From contig UQQR01000017.1 of the NCBI GenBank assembly GCA_900543215.1, positions 1 through 37,976 on the forward strand: a stretch of 37,976 nucleotides of DNA. The letters run 5' to 3'. The DNA comes from an uncultured Oscillospiraceae bacterium. Its GTDB lineage: Bacteria; Bacillota; Clostridia; Oscillospirales; Acutalibacteraceae. The position numbers were made by a program, and so were the translations under genes. This document shows, piece by piece, positions 6,962 through 16,670 of this stretch (position 1 is the stretch's first letter; every line of letters starts with the position of its first letter). The notes beneath the pieces are model-generated. The model was not told where the DNA came from and ran no database searches. It saw nothing but the letters and a program-made list of their open reading frames with translations.

Positions 6962-8227
6962 TTATTTTTCTGATTTTATCAAATCCCAATACGCCTTGTA
7001 TTTTTGCTCGGTTTTATTGTCTCCGTACTCATAATAGCGCCTGCCTTTGAGTGCGTTCGGCAAATACTGTTGGTTTACATAATGATTTGAATAATCGTGC
7101 GGATACTTATAGTTCTGACCCTTTACCTCGGCGTCCTCGCCGTCGTAATGCTTGTTTTGGAGCTGACGGGGAATACTTCCGCCTATACCCCTTTCTATAT
7201 CGCTCATAGCGGCGTTGATTGCGTTGTACGCCGAGTTTGATTTAGGACTTGTGGCAACCAAAATAACTGCGTCCGCAAGCGGCAAACGGGCTTCGGGCAG
7301 CCCCACAGCCTCTGCAATATCAACGGCGGCTTTAACTATCGGTATAATCTGCGGATAGGCAAGCCCCACATCCTCGCAGGCACAGACCATAAGCCGTCTG
7401 CAGGCGCTCGGCAGGTCGCCCGCGGCAAGAAGCCTGCCCAGATAATAAACGGCGGCATCGGGGTCAGAGCCTCGCATAGACTTTTGGTACGCCGAAATAA
7501 TATCGTAATGCTCATCTCCCTCACGGTCGTACCTTACGGAGCCTGACGCCAAAATTTCTTCAACCGTTTCGTCGGATATTTCGATTTTTTCCTCTGTTTC
7601 GCTTGTCAGCACGCAAAGCTCAAGCATATTAAGCGCCCTTCTTACATCGCCCGACGCCGCAAGGCAGAGCTTTTTTAAGGACATATCGCTTATATAAAGC
7701 TCTTTTCCCTTTTCATCCTTTATTACGCCCTCGGCGCGTGTTACCGCCGTCCTTACATCCTCGGGCGAGAGCTGTTTGAACTCGAAAACGGTGGAACGGC
7801 TTAAAATGGCGTTATATACATAAAAATACGGGTTTTCGGTGGTGGCGGCTATAAGTGTAATATCCCCGTTTTCTATGTAAGAAAGCAATATTTGCTGTTG
7901 TTTTTTGTTAAAATACTGTATCTCGTCAAGGTAAAGGAGTATTCCGCCCTGCGCCTCTATCGTGCCAATGGTATTTATTATTTCCTTAATATCAGCTGTG
8001 GAAGCGGTTGTGGCGTTAAGGTAATGCAGTTTTTTTCCGCAGGTTGCGGCAATTATATTGGCAACCGTGGTTTTCCCCACGCCCGACGGGCCGTAAAATA
8101 TAAGGTTAGGCACATTTCCCGAATCGATTATTCGGCGAAGTACCTTACCCTCTGCCAAAAGGTGCTTCTGTCCTGCCACCTCTTCAATTTTTCGGGGTCT
8201 TAATCTGTCCGCCAAGGGAGAATTCAT
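6962..8227 (-). CDS. rarA: Replication-associated recombination protein A (RarA/MgsA)
   Basis: AAA+ ATPase of about 421 aa, normal family length. It has Walker A GPSGVGKTT, Walker B LLYLDEIQYFNKKQQ, sensor TENPYF, arginine finger region AILSRSTVFEF and the C-terminal MgsA domain ending in YEYGDNKTEQKYKAYWDLIK. RarA acts at stalled replication forks, loading or unloading factors with SSB. The start is taken as ATG 8227 (MNSPLADRLRP) because AAGGAGGT lies six bases upstream; the in-frame ATG 21 bases further up would overlap that site. Its own consensus promoter lies at 8257-8285, divergent from the SpoVB-like gene. Confidence 0.95.
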   Translation of the reverse strand: MNSPLADRLRPRKIEEVAGQKHLLAEGKVLRRIIDSGNVPNLIFYGPSGVGKTTVANIIAATCGKKLHYLNATTASTADIKEIINTIGTIEAQGGILLYLDEIQYFNKKQQQILLSYIENGDITLIAATTENPYFYVYNAILSRSTVFEFKQLSPEDVRTAVTRAEGVIKDEKGKELYISDMSLKKLCLAASGDVRRALNMLELCVLTSETEEKIEISDETVEEILASGSVRYDREGDEHYDIISAYQKSMRGSDPDAAVYYLGRLLAAGDLPSACRRLMVCACEDVGLAYPQIIPIVKAAVDIAEAVGLPEARLPLADAVILVATSPKSNSAYNAINAAMSDIERGIGGSIPRQLQNKHYDGEDAEVKGQNYKYPHDYSNHYVNQQYLPNALKGRRYYEYGDNKTEQKYKAYWDLIKSEK

Positions 8228-8256
8228 ACCGCACCTCCTTAATTTCATTCGATTAC

Positions 8257-8285
8257 ATTATACTATGCTTTTGCGATTTTTTCAA
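8257..8285 (-). promoter_or_regulatory. rarA promoter
   Basis: Minus-strand TTGAAA (8280-8285), 17-base spacer and TATAAT (8257-8262), ending about 30 bases before the rarA start codon. Confidence 0.75.
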
Positions 8286-8338
8286 CTCATTAAAATGTTC
8301 CCGTTATCATAAGCTTTAATTAAGGGAGTGGAAGTTAA

Positions 8339-9865
8339 TTGAAGAAAACATTATTTATCAAAAACGCCCTGATACTGACCGTTTCTTCCCTTATTCTGCG
8401 TTTTGTTGGAATAATATTCAAGGTATGGCTTGCAAAGCTTATCGGTTCAGAGGGTATAGGACTTTATCAGCTCGTTTTCAGCGTATATATGCTTGCCTCA
8501 ACCTTTGCGGCAAGCGGAATCTGCACGGCGGTAACACGGCTCATTGCCGAGGAGCTTGCGGTGGGCACCAAAAAGGGCGCCGCCAAAATTATGCGGCGTT
8601 CGGTGGAGCTTACCCTTATAATTGCTTTGGCCACGGTAGTTACGGTATTTTTCGGGGCGGAATTTATAGCGTCTCAGTTTTTAGGCGACATCCGTGCCGT
8701 TCCGGCGCTTAAAATTCTGCCGCTGTCTCTCCCGTTTATGGGAATAACCTCCTGCTTAAGGGGATATTTTATAGCAAGGCGCAAAATAACCCCCAACGCC
8801 GTTTCACAGCTTTTCGAACAGGCGGTAAGAATAATTCTCGTGGTTATTTTGGTAAAAAGCTTTTACGGAAAAGGGCTGGCATTGTGTTGCGGCGCCGTAC
8901 TTTTTGCCGACTGCGCGGCGGAAATATGCTCTTTCTTGCTTTTATGGGTAATATGGTTGTTCGATACTAAAAAGCTTAAAATAACAGCATCAAATTCAAG
9001 ACCCCCTCAACCCGTGGTTAAAAGAATTTTCCATATCGCACTGCCCATTACCTCGGGCAGATACCTTAACACGGCGCTTCGAACCGCCGAAAACATACTT
9101 GTTCCCAAAAATCTCGCAAAATACCCGTTCGGCGGCAGTAATGCGCTTTCGCAGTTCGGTATGATAAAGGGTATGGCTCTGCCGATACTGTTTTTTCCGT
9201 CAACCCTTTTAAACTCGGTCTCTACCCTGCTTATACCAGAAATTTCCGAAGCGAGCGCAAAAAATCAAAAGGGACTTGTAAGAAGCGCCACCCAAAATGT
9301 TTTAAAGCTGACTGCCCTTGTTTCCTTTATCTTTGCCGCCGTTTTTTTCTGCGCCGGCAGGGAAATAGGAATGTTACTTTACAAAGATCGTGCCGTGGGC
9401 GAGCTTTTAAGGGCGCTTTCGCCTATTGTACCGCTTATGTATCTCGACAGCATTTCGGACGGAATTTTAAAGGGACTCGATCAACAGGCGTTTTCCTTCC
9501 GCACCGCAATTTCCGATTCCGTAATCAGAATATTTTTAATTTTGATACTACTGCCGATATTCGGTCTCAGGGGATTTATATGGATAATGTATTTTTCAAA
9601 TGCGCTTACCTGCGGCTTGAATGTAGGCAGACTTTTAAAGGTAAGCCGTGCAAGGCTTTATTTTGTCAAAGAAGTTTTCTTGCCGCTTGGCTGTGCCTAT
9701 ATTATCGTCCTTACTGCCGAAACTCTGCTTAAAAAAATCGTAACGGGCAATTTGGTTTACATAATACTTATATGCGTGATTTCGTTGCCTGTCTACCTTG
9801 TTTTTCTTATGCTTTTCGGGGTTTTAAATCATGACGATATACGGAATTTTACAAAAAAACACTGA
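8339..9865 (+). CDS. SpoVB/MurJ-type flippase (polysaccharide biosynthesis protein)
   Basis: 508 aa with about 14 membrane segments, a member of the MOP superfamily (MATE/MurJ/SpoVB/PST). Recognisable parts are ILRFVGIIFKVWLAKLIGSE, GLYQLVFSVYMLASTFAASG, SLPFMGITSCLRGYFIARRK and YPFGGSNALSQFGMIKGMAL. SpoVB is needed for spore cortex synthesis, presumably flipping lipid-linked precursors; related YtgP/MurJ proteins serve vegetative wall growth, so the precise subfamily is open. The start is a TTG codon behind GGGAGTGG. A weak sigma-E-like pair (TCATTAA, 14 bases, CATAAGCT near 8287-8315) lies upstream but is not convincing. It converges on tadA with a shared terminator. Confidence 0.85.
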   Translation: MKKTLFIKNALILTVSSLILRFVGIIFKVWLAKLIGSEGIGLYQLVFSVYMLASTFAASGICTAVTRLIAEELAVGTKKGAAKIMRRSVELTLIIALATVVTVFFGAEFIASQFLGDIRAVPALKILPLSLPFMGITSCLRGYFIARRKITPNAVSQLFEQAVRIILVVILVKSFYGKGLALCCGAVLFADCAAEICSFLLLWVIWLFDTKKLKITASNSRPPQPVVKRIFHIALPITSGRYLNTALRTAENILVPKNLAKYPFGGSNALSQFGMIKGMALPILFFPSTLLNSVSTLLIPEISEASAKNQKGLVRSATQNVLKLTALVSFIFAAVFFCAGREIGMLLYKDRAVGELLRALSPIVPLMYLDSISDGILKGLDQQAFSFRTAISDSVIRIFLILILLPIFGLRGFIWIMYFSNALTCGLNVGRLLKVSRARLYFVKEVFLPLGCAYIIVLTAETLLKKIVTGNLVYIILICVISLPVYLVFLMLFGVLNHDDIRNFTKKH

Positions 9866-9887
9866 AAAATGCTCTCAGCCGTTTAAA

Positions 9888-9923
9888 AATACCCTCTGCG
9901 TACAGGTGTACACGGAGGGTATT
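9888..9923. terminator. Bidirectional terminator between the flippase and tadA
   Basis: Stem AATACCCTC / GAGGGTATT with further inner pairing (TGTAC-type) separates two convergent genes. T-rich tracts flank it on both strands (ATTTTCC rightward, ATTTTT leftward). Confidence 0.8.
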
Positions 9924-9933
9924 TTCCATTGTC

Positions 9934-10392
9934 TTAAAAAGAAAGGTTTTTGTTCCTTATTTTTTTAAAAAAATCCTGCATTACGGCGGTACATTCGTCT
10001 TCCATTATGCCCCCGTAAATTTCAGGCTTGTGGTTATACGGATAATCGCAAAGCCTTACCACGCTGTCGATACTTCCCGCCTTGCCATCGTACGCTCCGA
10101 AAATAAGAGTTTTAATTCTTGCGTTGATTATTGCTCCGGTGCACATCGGACACGGCTCAAGCGTGACATAAAGCTCGCACCCGTCAAGCCGCCAGGTATT
10201 TAATTTTTTGCAGGCGGTGTTAATGGCTTCCATTTCGGCATGAGAAAGAGCGTTTTGCTTTTCCTCTCTCATATTTCGTGAGGATGCTATGATTTCGCCG
10301 TCCTTAACTATAACCGCGCCGACGGGAACCTCGCCCTTTGCCGCCGCCTCCCTCGCAAGCTCTATCGCCGCCGACATAAATTTACTGTTCAT
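9934..10392 (-). CDS. tadA: tRNA-specific adenosine deaminase
   Basis: 152-aa cytidine/deoxycytidylate-type zinc deaminase. The zinc ligands and proton shuttle are H51 and E53 in HAEMEA and C81, C84 in PCPMC, with the family's EVPVGAVIV near residue 21. TadA converts A34 to inosine in the anticodon of tRNA-Arg(ACG). The start ATG 10392 overlaps the 3' end of the upstream membrane-protein gene by 11 bases, so it is the distal gene of the gyrB-gyrA-side leftward run. A terminator follows. Confidence 0.95.
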   Translation of the reverse strand: MNSKFMSAAIELAREAAAKGEVPVGAVIVKDGEIIASSRNMREEKQNALSHAEMEAINTACKKLNTWRLDGCELYVTLEPCPMCTGAIINARIKTLIFGAYDGKAGSIDSVVRLCDYPYNHKPEIYGGIMEDECTAVMQDFFKKIRNKNLSF

Positions 10393-11017
10393 AAGGGTTA
10401 TATACCGGCTGTTTATTTCTTAAAACAAAAATAAATACAGGCTCAAGGAAACCGAACAGCACCGACAAAACGGTATAAAGAACCGCATTTCTGCCGTCAA
10501 ACAGCGAATAAACACGCCATAAGGCTATGTATCTTATAACCGCAAAGGCAAGCTCCGTAAAAATCACGGCAAGCGACAGCACGAAAAACGGAATAATCGC
10601 AAGCGCCATATTAGGGTCAATCTCGCCGTCATACATCGCAACGCTTATCACGGTGCGTACCGTTTCGACAGATATAAAACAGAATAAAACAAAAAATACT
10701 ATCGCAACGATTTTTTCAATTATATGCATAACAAGCAGTAAAATACTGTATTTAAAAGGTTTTTCAGTAGGAGTTTTGCGGTATTTTTCCGCAAGTCTGC
10801 CAAGCGTGTAGGAGCTTGCGACAGGAATAAAGCTGAGCCACGGATATTCAAGCCCCGCGGTTTTTGACATTTTGTAAATGCCAATCGCGCGCAGAATATA
10901 AAGTATTATGCCTATCGCCGCCGCGACAGCCGAAAAAATAACAAAAGCAGTCATTACAGCCAAAAGGGCGCTACGGTCAAATCCCGAAAAATCCTGCTTA
11001 AAATAAAAATTAAACAT
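10382..11017 (-). CDS. Multi-pass membrane protein, unknown function
   Basis: 211 aa with about five membrane helices (around 18-43, 90-115, 140-163 and 178-200, plus a shorter one). The region AIGIYKMSKTAGLEYPWLSF followed by IPVASSYTLGRLAEKY resembles a motif of uncharacterised Firmicutes integral membrane proteins, where a short helix precedes a conserved 'PW.S..P' turn. The ribosome binding site AGGTGG precedes ATG 11017, 11 bases after the CPBP gene stop. It overlaps tadA. No catalytic motif is seen and no function is assigned. Confidence 0.7.
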   Translation of the reverse strand: MFNFYFKQDFSGFDRSALLAVMTAFVIFSAVAAAIGIILYILRAIGIYKMSKTAGLEYPWLSFIPVASSYTLGRLAEKYRKTPTEKPFKYSILLLVMHIIEKIVAIVFFVLFCFISVETVRTVISVAMYDGEIDPNMALAIIPFFVLSLAVIFTELAFAVIRYIALWRVYSLFDGRNAVLYTVLSVLFGFLEPVFIFVLRNKQPVYNPYEQ

Positions 11018-11028
11018 ATTTTAACCAC

Positions 11029-12102
11029 CTACATAAAAAACTGTAAAGATTCCAAAAGGCAGAAAACAGTGAAAATTATAATACATGGTGAAGTGAAAAA
11101 CCACTTCATTTTCTTTGAAAGGCGGCTTTCGGTATCGGACGGCCTTAGAGTGAAAAGCTCATTTTGGTTTTCAAGAAACAAAAGCGATACTATACCGGCA
11201 AGCATAAGCGCCATTAAAACCAAAGAATAGATAACATTTTGCGCCGACTGTGAAACCGAACCCAAAAAATAGCTGAACGCGACCGAAATAAAATTATTAA
11301 AGCCGTGAATAGCCATTGAAACCAAGAGCGAGCCTGTTTTTACCGTTACGAATCCCAAAATTATGCCGATTATAAAGGCAAAGGGCATTTGCTCGAAATT
11401 TCCGTGCATAAGTCCGAAAAGTATTGCTGAGGCAAGTATCGCAAAGCCGTCCCCGAATTTTCTAAGCGTCCCTAAAACTATTCCTCTGAGGGCGAACTCC
11501 TCAACCATTGCGGGAACTATTACCGTAGATACAAAAGCAAGGCAAAACCCAAAAAAGCCTTTCGGGTCCTCGCCGAAGTCAACATTATAGTCTATACCGA
11601 AGTTTTCAAAAATTCGGCTTGCCTGCGAGGTTGCGACATTCGCAAAGGCGCAGAACGCCGTTCCCAAAAAGAAAAGCGGCAAAGCGGTTTTTCTTTCCGG
11701 CTTTTTAAAGGACATCAGTTCCCCTATTCTCACTCCGAACGATTTAAAAATAACAACATACGGCAGTGTGAAAAGCAAGACAGACAAAACTATCTGCGCC
11801 ACCTGAAGCGCCGCAGGCTCCGTTATTATTTGCTGTGCCTTCAAGGTCGTAAAGCCGAGCCTTTTCATAACAAAATAGTACCCGACCGCCCAAAAGGTTG
11901 ATATAAAAAGCTGAATGATAAAGGAAAGACCTATCATCATTCCCTTTTTTCTGATACCTTTTTTTTCTTCGTAGGTCTTAGGGGTAAAGCCATAGGGTAC
12001 AAAGGTAACATAGCCGGAGGGCGGAGCATATGAAACTCCGGGCGCTTCATATTGCGGAGCCTGATTTTCGGTTTCATTGCCGTTTAAATTTTCATTTTCC
12101 AT
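11029..12102 (-). CDS. CPBP-family intramembrane glutamic endopeptidase
   Basis: 357 aa. A Pro/Tyr-rich cytoplasmic N-terminus (about 1-50) precedes eight or so membrane segments. The three CPBP (Abi/CAAX protease-like) motifs are present: EEFALR, then FGLMHGNFEQMP, then HGFNNF. In this family the glutamates and histidines form the active site; substrates in bacteria are mostly unknown, with roles in bacteriocin self-immunity proposed. It follows gyrA by 42 bases on the same strand and is followed closely by two more genes, so it probably reads through from the gyrase operon or from a promoter in that gap. Confidence 0.85.
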   Translation of the reverse strand: MENENLNGNETENQAPQYEAPGVSYAPPSGYVTFVPYGFTPKTYEEKKGIRKKGMMIGLSFIIQLFISTFWAVGYYFVMKRLGFTTLKAQQIITEPAALQVAQIVLSVLLFTLPYVVIFKSFGVRIGELMSFKKPERKTALPLFFLGTAFCAFANVATSQASRIFENFGIDYNVDFGEDPKGFFGFCLAFVSTVIVPAMVEEFALRGIVLGTLRKFGDGFAILASAILFGLMHGNFEQMPFAFIIGIILGFVTVKTGSLLVSMAIHGFNNFISVAFSYFLGSVSQSAQNVIYSLVLMALMLAGIVSLLFLENQNELFTLRPSDTESRLSKKMKWFFTSPCIIIFTVFCLLESLQFFM

Positions 12103-12144
12103 TTTTTACACCTCTCTCAAATTATCCTCTGTACCCTTAAATAT

Positions 12145-14673
12145 TTAATCTTCTTCTCCATTTTCCTCAGCCGCACCTGCGTCTGCGTCGGGTGTTTCGG
12201 GTAAAACGGTGGGTTCCTCGTCGCTGTGTTCCGTAACGGCAACGGAAAGTATCTTTTCACCGTCTCCCACCTTCATTACACGCACGCCTTTGGCAGGACG
12301 GGCAAAGGTGGAAATATCACCCGAGAATATCCTTATTATTATGCCGTTTGAGGCTATCATTATAATATCCTCTTCGCCCGTAACGGCAAGCGACGCCGCA
12401 ACATCGCCGTATTTTTCAACACGGTAGTTTGTAAGACCCTTACCGCCTCTGGATTGCAGACGGTAATCGCTGATCAGGCTTATTCTGCCGTAGCCTGTTT
12501 CGGTAATGGTTAAAAGCTTGGTGTTTTCATCGGTTATTTCCATTGAAACCACGAAGTCTCCGGGCTTCATTGTAATAGCCTTAACACCTCTGGCACCTCT
12601 GCCCATAGCTCTTACCTGATTTTCATTAAACTGAATAGCCATACCTTTTTTGGTGGCGATAAACAGGTTGTTATCCCCGTTTGTCATTTTAACAAAGGTA
12701 AGCTCGTCATCATCATCTATGGATATTGCGATAATACCGCTCTTTCTTGTGTTTTTGAACTCGGAAAGCTTGGTGCGCTTGATGATACCCTTCTTTGTAA
12801 CCATCGTAATATAGCGCTCCTCGTCAAGATCGGAGGCAGGGAGTATAATGGTTATCTTTTCTTCTGGCATAAGGGGCAAAATATTTATAATATTCATTCC
12901 CTTTGAGGTACGGCTGCCCTCGGGTATTTCATACGCCTTAATACGGTACATTCTGCCGAGGTTTGAGAACAGCATAATGTAATCGTGTGAGGAGCAGACA
13001 AACATATTTTCAACCGTGTCGTCTTCCCTTGTTGTCATACCCGTAATTCCTCTGCCGCCGCGGTGCTGAACATTATAGGTATCGGCAGGAAGTCTCTTAA
13101 TAAAGCCGTTCTGCGTTTTTGTAAGCACGCACTGCTCCTCGGGGATAAGATCCTCAATATCAACATCGCCCACAACATCGGTAATTTCGGTGCGGCGGTC
13201 GTCCGAGAATTTATCACGGAGATTCAAAGCCTCGGTCTTTACTATATCAAGTATACGCTCATGACTTGCTAAAATTGCTTCGCACTCTTTAATAAAGTCC
13301 AGCTTTTCCTGCAATTCGTCAAGAATTTTCTGTTTTTCAAGACCCGACAGCTTACCTAACTGCATCTGTACGATTGCGGTGGTCTGAATATCGTCAAGTC
13401 CGAAACGGTCGGACAGCGCCTGTTTGCTTTCGGGTATAGTCTTGCTTGAACGGATTATTTTAATAACCTCGTCGATAAAGTCAAGCGCTATTTTAAGACC
13501 CTCTAATATGTGGGCGCGCTCCTCTGCCTTGCGCTTATCGTAAGCGGTGCGGCGGCGGATAATATCACACTGGAAGTCTATGCAGTTTTGCAGCATATCC
13601 TTAAGCGTTAATATCTGCGGCTTGCCGTTTACAATAGCAAGCAAAATTGCGCCTATTGAGGTCTGCAAGGCGGTATTTTTGTAAAGCTTATTAAGCACTA
13701 CCTGAGGGTTGGCGTCTTTCTTTAAATCAACGATAATTCTGATACCGCCGTCACGCTTTGAGGAGTAGTCCACAACATCCTCTATACCCTCAATTTTCTT
13801 GTCCGCCGCCTGGTCGTATATCGCCTTAACAAGGTCCTTTTTGCGTACCTTGTAGGGAATTTCGGTTATAACTATGCGGTATTTTCCGTTTTTGGTTTCC
13901 TCAATTTCGGCTTTGCCCCTGAGGGTTATTTTACCCCTGCCCGTGGCGTAAGCCGCGCGGATACCGCTTCTGCCCATTATAATGCCGCCAGTCGGGAAAT
14001 CGGGTCCCTTTATATATTGGCAAATTTCCTGTAAATCTGCCTCGGGGTTATCGATAAGGGCGCACATACCGTCAATTACTTCGCCTAAATTATGCGGCGG
14101 AATTTCGGTAGCCATACCGACGGCTATACCCGAAGAGCCGTTGACTAAGAGCTGCGGAAATCTGACAGGCAGAACCTCAGGCTCGTTTAAACGGTTATCA
14201 TAGTTCGGCTGGAAATCAACCGTTTCCTTGTTAATATCGTCAAGCATATGAAGAGAAAGCCTGTTCATTCTCGACTCTGTATAACGGTAGGCAGCCGCGG
14301 GGTAACCGTCTATGTTACCGAAGTTACCGTGACCGTCAATTAAAGGATAACGGAGAGAGAATTCCTGCGCCATACGAACCATTGCGTCGTAAACGCTGGC
14401 GTCGCCGTGCGGATGATAACGGCCGAGTACCGAACCTACGGTATCGGCACATTTGCGGTATGCCTTGTCGGGCGTCAGTCCGTTTTCAAACATTGTGTAA
14501 AGTATTCTTCTGTGAACGGGCTTTAAGCCGTCGCGCACGTCGGGTATCGCACGGCCTACAAGTACCGACATTGAATACTGGAGCATACTGCCCTTAATTT
14601 CGTCTACTATTTCAACCGGAACGATTTTGGTTTCTTCATCGCTCGGCCAGTATACATTTTCTTGCTTTGCCAT
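12145..14673 (-). CDS. gyrA: DNA gyrase subunit A
   Basis: 842 aa. The N-terminal breakage-reunion domain has the active-site tyrosine in AAAYRYTESR (Y131). The C-terminal part has the beta-pinwheel repeats and a GyrA box variant, QSRGGKG. The quinolone-determining segment reads HPHGDASVYDAM, so the residue equivalent to E. coli Ser83 is Ala92 and the Asp87 equivalent is Asp96. An acidic tail (about 820-842) is typical of many Firmicutes GyrA proteins. It forms A2B2 gyrase with GyrB, whose gene ends 14 bases upstream, and introduces negative supercoils. Confidence 0.97.
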   Translation of the reverse strand: MAKQENVYWPSDEETKIVPVEIVDEIKGSMLQYSMSVLVGRAIPDVRDGLKPVHRRILYTMFENGLTPDKAYRKCADTVGSVLGRYHPHGDASVYDAMVRMAQEFSLRYPLIDGHGNFGNIDGYPAAAYRYTESRMNRLSLHMLDDINKETVDFQPNYDNRLNEPEVLPVRFPQLLVNGSSGIAVGMATEIPPHNLGEVIDGMCALIDNPEADLQEICQYIKGPDFPTGGIIMGRSGIRAAYATGRGKITLRGKAEIEETKNGKYRIVITEIPYKVRKKDLVKAIYDQAADKKIEGIEDVVDYSSKRDGGIRIIVDLKKDANPQVVLNKLYKNTALQTSIGAILLAIVNGKPQILTLKDMLQNCIDFQCDIIRRRTAYDKRKAEERAHILEGLKIALDFIDEVIKIIRSSKTIPESKQALSDRFGLDDIQTTAIVQMQLGKLSGLEKQKILDELQEKLDFIKECEAILASHERILDIVKTEALNLRDKFSDDRRTEITDVVGDVDIEDLIPEEQCVLTKTQNGFIKRLPADTYNVQHRGGRGITGMTTREDDTVENMFVCSSHDYIMLFSNLGRMYRIKAYEIPEGSRTSKGMNIINILPLMPEEKITIILPASDLDEERYITMVTKKGIIKRTKLSEFKNTRKSGIIAISIDDDDELTFVKMTNGDNNLFIATKKGMAIQFNENQVRAMGRGARGVKAITMKPGDFVVSMEITDENTKLLTITETGYGRISLISDYRLQSRGGKGLTNYRVEKYGDVAASLAVTGEEDIIMIASNGIIIRIFSGDISTFARPAKGVRVMKVGDGEKILSVAVTEHSDEEPTVLPETPDADAGAAEENGEED

Positions 14674-14687
14674 TTCTTTTCACCCCT

Positions 14688-16631
14688 TTATATATCTAAA
14701 TCTGTCGCGAATACCGCATTATCTTCAATGAATTTTCTTCTCGGCTCTACCTCTTCGCCCATAAGCATTGTAAAGGTCTGATCGGCGATTTCGGCGTCCT
14801 CCATAGTAACCCGTAACATTGTTCTGTGCTCGGGGTCAAGGGTTGTCTCCCACAGTTGTTCGGGGTTCATTTCACCAAGACCCTTATACCGCTGAACATC
14901 GGGGTCTCCGCCGAGTTCCGCTACATATCTGTCCTTTTCCTCGTCGGTAAAGGCGTCAAAATACCTTTTGCCCTTTGCAACGCGATAAAGCGGAGGCTGA
15001 GCTAAGTATATATGACCCGTTTCAATAAGCTGCGGCATATAGCGGAAGAAGAATGTTAATAACAGCGTTCTGATGTGCGAACCGTCTACATCGGCATCCG
15101 CCATAATAACAATTTTATCATAGCGCAGCTTGTTTATATCAAAATTTTCGGCTATTCCCGTGCCGAGAGCCACTATAACGGGAGTAAGCTTATCATTGCC
15201 GTATACCTTGTCCACCCTTGCTTTTTCAACATTAAGCATTTTACCCCAAAGCGGAAGTATAGCCTGATAGGTGCTGTTTCTTCCTTCTACCGCGGAACCG
15301 CCTGCACTGTCTCCCTCGACTATGAATATTTCGGTCTTTGTCGGGTCGTTTGAAATACAGTCTGTAAGCTTTTCGGGCATTCTTGTTTTTCCGCCTATGC
15401 CCGATTTATTTCTTTGCAGTTCTCTTGCTTTCTGCGCCGCCTCGCGGGCGTTTGAGGAAGCAATCGACTTATCAAGAATGATCTTTGCCTCTGCCGGATG
15501 ATCCTCAAGATAATTCATCATCTTTTCGGCAACTATATTATTTACAAGCGTGCCTATTGCGGTATTTCCGAGCTTTGCCTTGGTCTGTGATTCAAACTGC
15601 GCATCTGTTAGCTTAACGCTTACAACCGCCACAAGACCCTCGTTTATATCCTCGCTCTTTAAATTGGCGTCGTTATCCTTTAAAAACTTAAAGGTTCTCG
15701 CATATTTGTTTATAACTCTGGCAAGACTTGTCTTGAAAGCGCTTTCGTGCGTACCGCCGTCCACCGTGTGAATGGTGTTGGCAAAGGACATAATTTTGGT
15801 GTCATACCCCGTACTCCAAAGAAGCGCTATTTCTGCCATAGAGTCGCCCGAAGAACCGCTTAAATATATAACATCGCCGTTAAGCCTGTCCTTTTTGCTT
15901 TTTTCAAGCAAAAATTCAACATATGACTTTATACCGCCCTCAAAATGCAGGTCTTCCTCTCTGCCGGGAATATCGGCGTCGGTGCGTTCGTCCTTTAAAA
16001 CAACCCTTATGCCGGCATTCAAAAACGCCTGCTCGCGAAGTCTTAATAAAAGGGTATCAAAATCATACCTTGTAGTGTCTGTGAATATTGTAGGATCCGG
16101 CTTAAATGTAACCTTTGTACCTGTTTTCTCGGTATCTCCTATTACCTTTAAATCGGTTTTTATGTTGCCGCACTCATATCTCTGCAAATAAATATGCTTA
16201 CCGTCGGCAATTTCTACTTCAAGCCAAGAAGACAGCGCGTTTACAACCGACGCGCCAACACCGTGAAGACCGCCCGAAACCTTATATCCGCTGCCGCCGA
16301 ATTTACCGCCCGCGTGCAGAATTGTAAATACAACGCTTACTGTGGGTATTCCCTTTTGCGGATGAATACCTACGGGTATACCTCTTCCGTTATCGGTAAC
16401 TCTTATCACGCCGTCGTCAAGCAATTCAACAAGTATTTTGTCGCAGTAGCCGGCAAGCGCCTCATCTATCGAGTTGTCCACTATCTCATAAACCAGATGG
16501 TGAAGACCTCTCTCGCCCGTAGAGCCGATATACATACCGGGGCGCTTTCGCACCGCTTCCAGTCCCTCGAGTACCTGTATGGAATTTTCATCATAATTTT
16601 CCGTAACAGGCGCCGTAATGTCATTACTCAT
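14688..16631 (-). CDS. gyrB: DNA gyrase subunit B
   Basis: 647 aa. GHKL ATPase motifs are VDNSIDEALAG, VTDNGRGIPVG and GGLHGVGASVVNALS, followed by the transducer domain and the TOPRIM domain with EGDSAGGSA, DADVDGSHIRTLL and the C-terminal PPLYRV and QRYKGLGEM segments. It supplies the ATPase and metal-binding halves of gyrase. The ATG at 16631 is preceded by AAGGA at an unusually long distance (about 12 bases). The 67-base gap to remB contains the tRNA-like minihelix. Confidence 0.97.
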   Translation of the reverse strand: MSNDITAPVTENYDENSIQVLEGLEAVRKRPGMYIGSTGERGLHHLVYEIVDNSIDEALAGYCDKILVELLDDGVIRVTDNGRGIPVGIHPQKGIPTVSVVFTILHAGGKFGGSGYKVSGGLHGVGASVVNALSSWLEVEIADGKHIYLQRYECGNIKTDLKVIGDTEKTGTKVTFKPDPTIFTDTTRYDFDTLLLRLREQAFLNAGIRVVLKDERTDADIPGREEDLHFEGGIKSYVEFLLEKSKKDRLNGDVIYLSGSSGDSMAEIALLWSTGYDTKIMSFANTIHTVDGGTHESAFKTSLARVINKYARTFKFLKDNDANLKSEDINEGLVAVVSVKLTDAQFESQTKAKLGNTAIGTLVNNIVAEKMMNYLEDHPAEAKIILDKSIASSNAREAAQKARELQRNKSGIGGKTRMPEKLTDCISNDPTKTEIFIVEGDSAGGSAVEGRNSTYQAILPLWGKMLNVEKARVDKVYGNDKLTPVIVALGTGIAENFDINKLRYDKIVIMADADVDGSHIRTLLLTFFFRYMPQLIETGHIYLAQPPLYRVAKGKRYFDAFTDEEKDRYVAELGGDPDVQRYKGLGEMNPEQLWETTLDPEHRTMLRVTMEDAEIADQTFTMLMGEEVEPRRKFIEDNAVFATDLDI

Positions 16632-16670
16632 TTAAAAAAACATTCCTTTCGTAATATGAGAAGTTCATCT

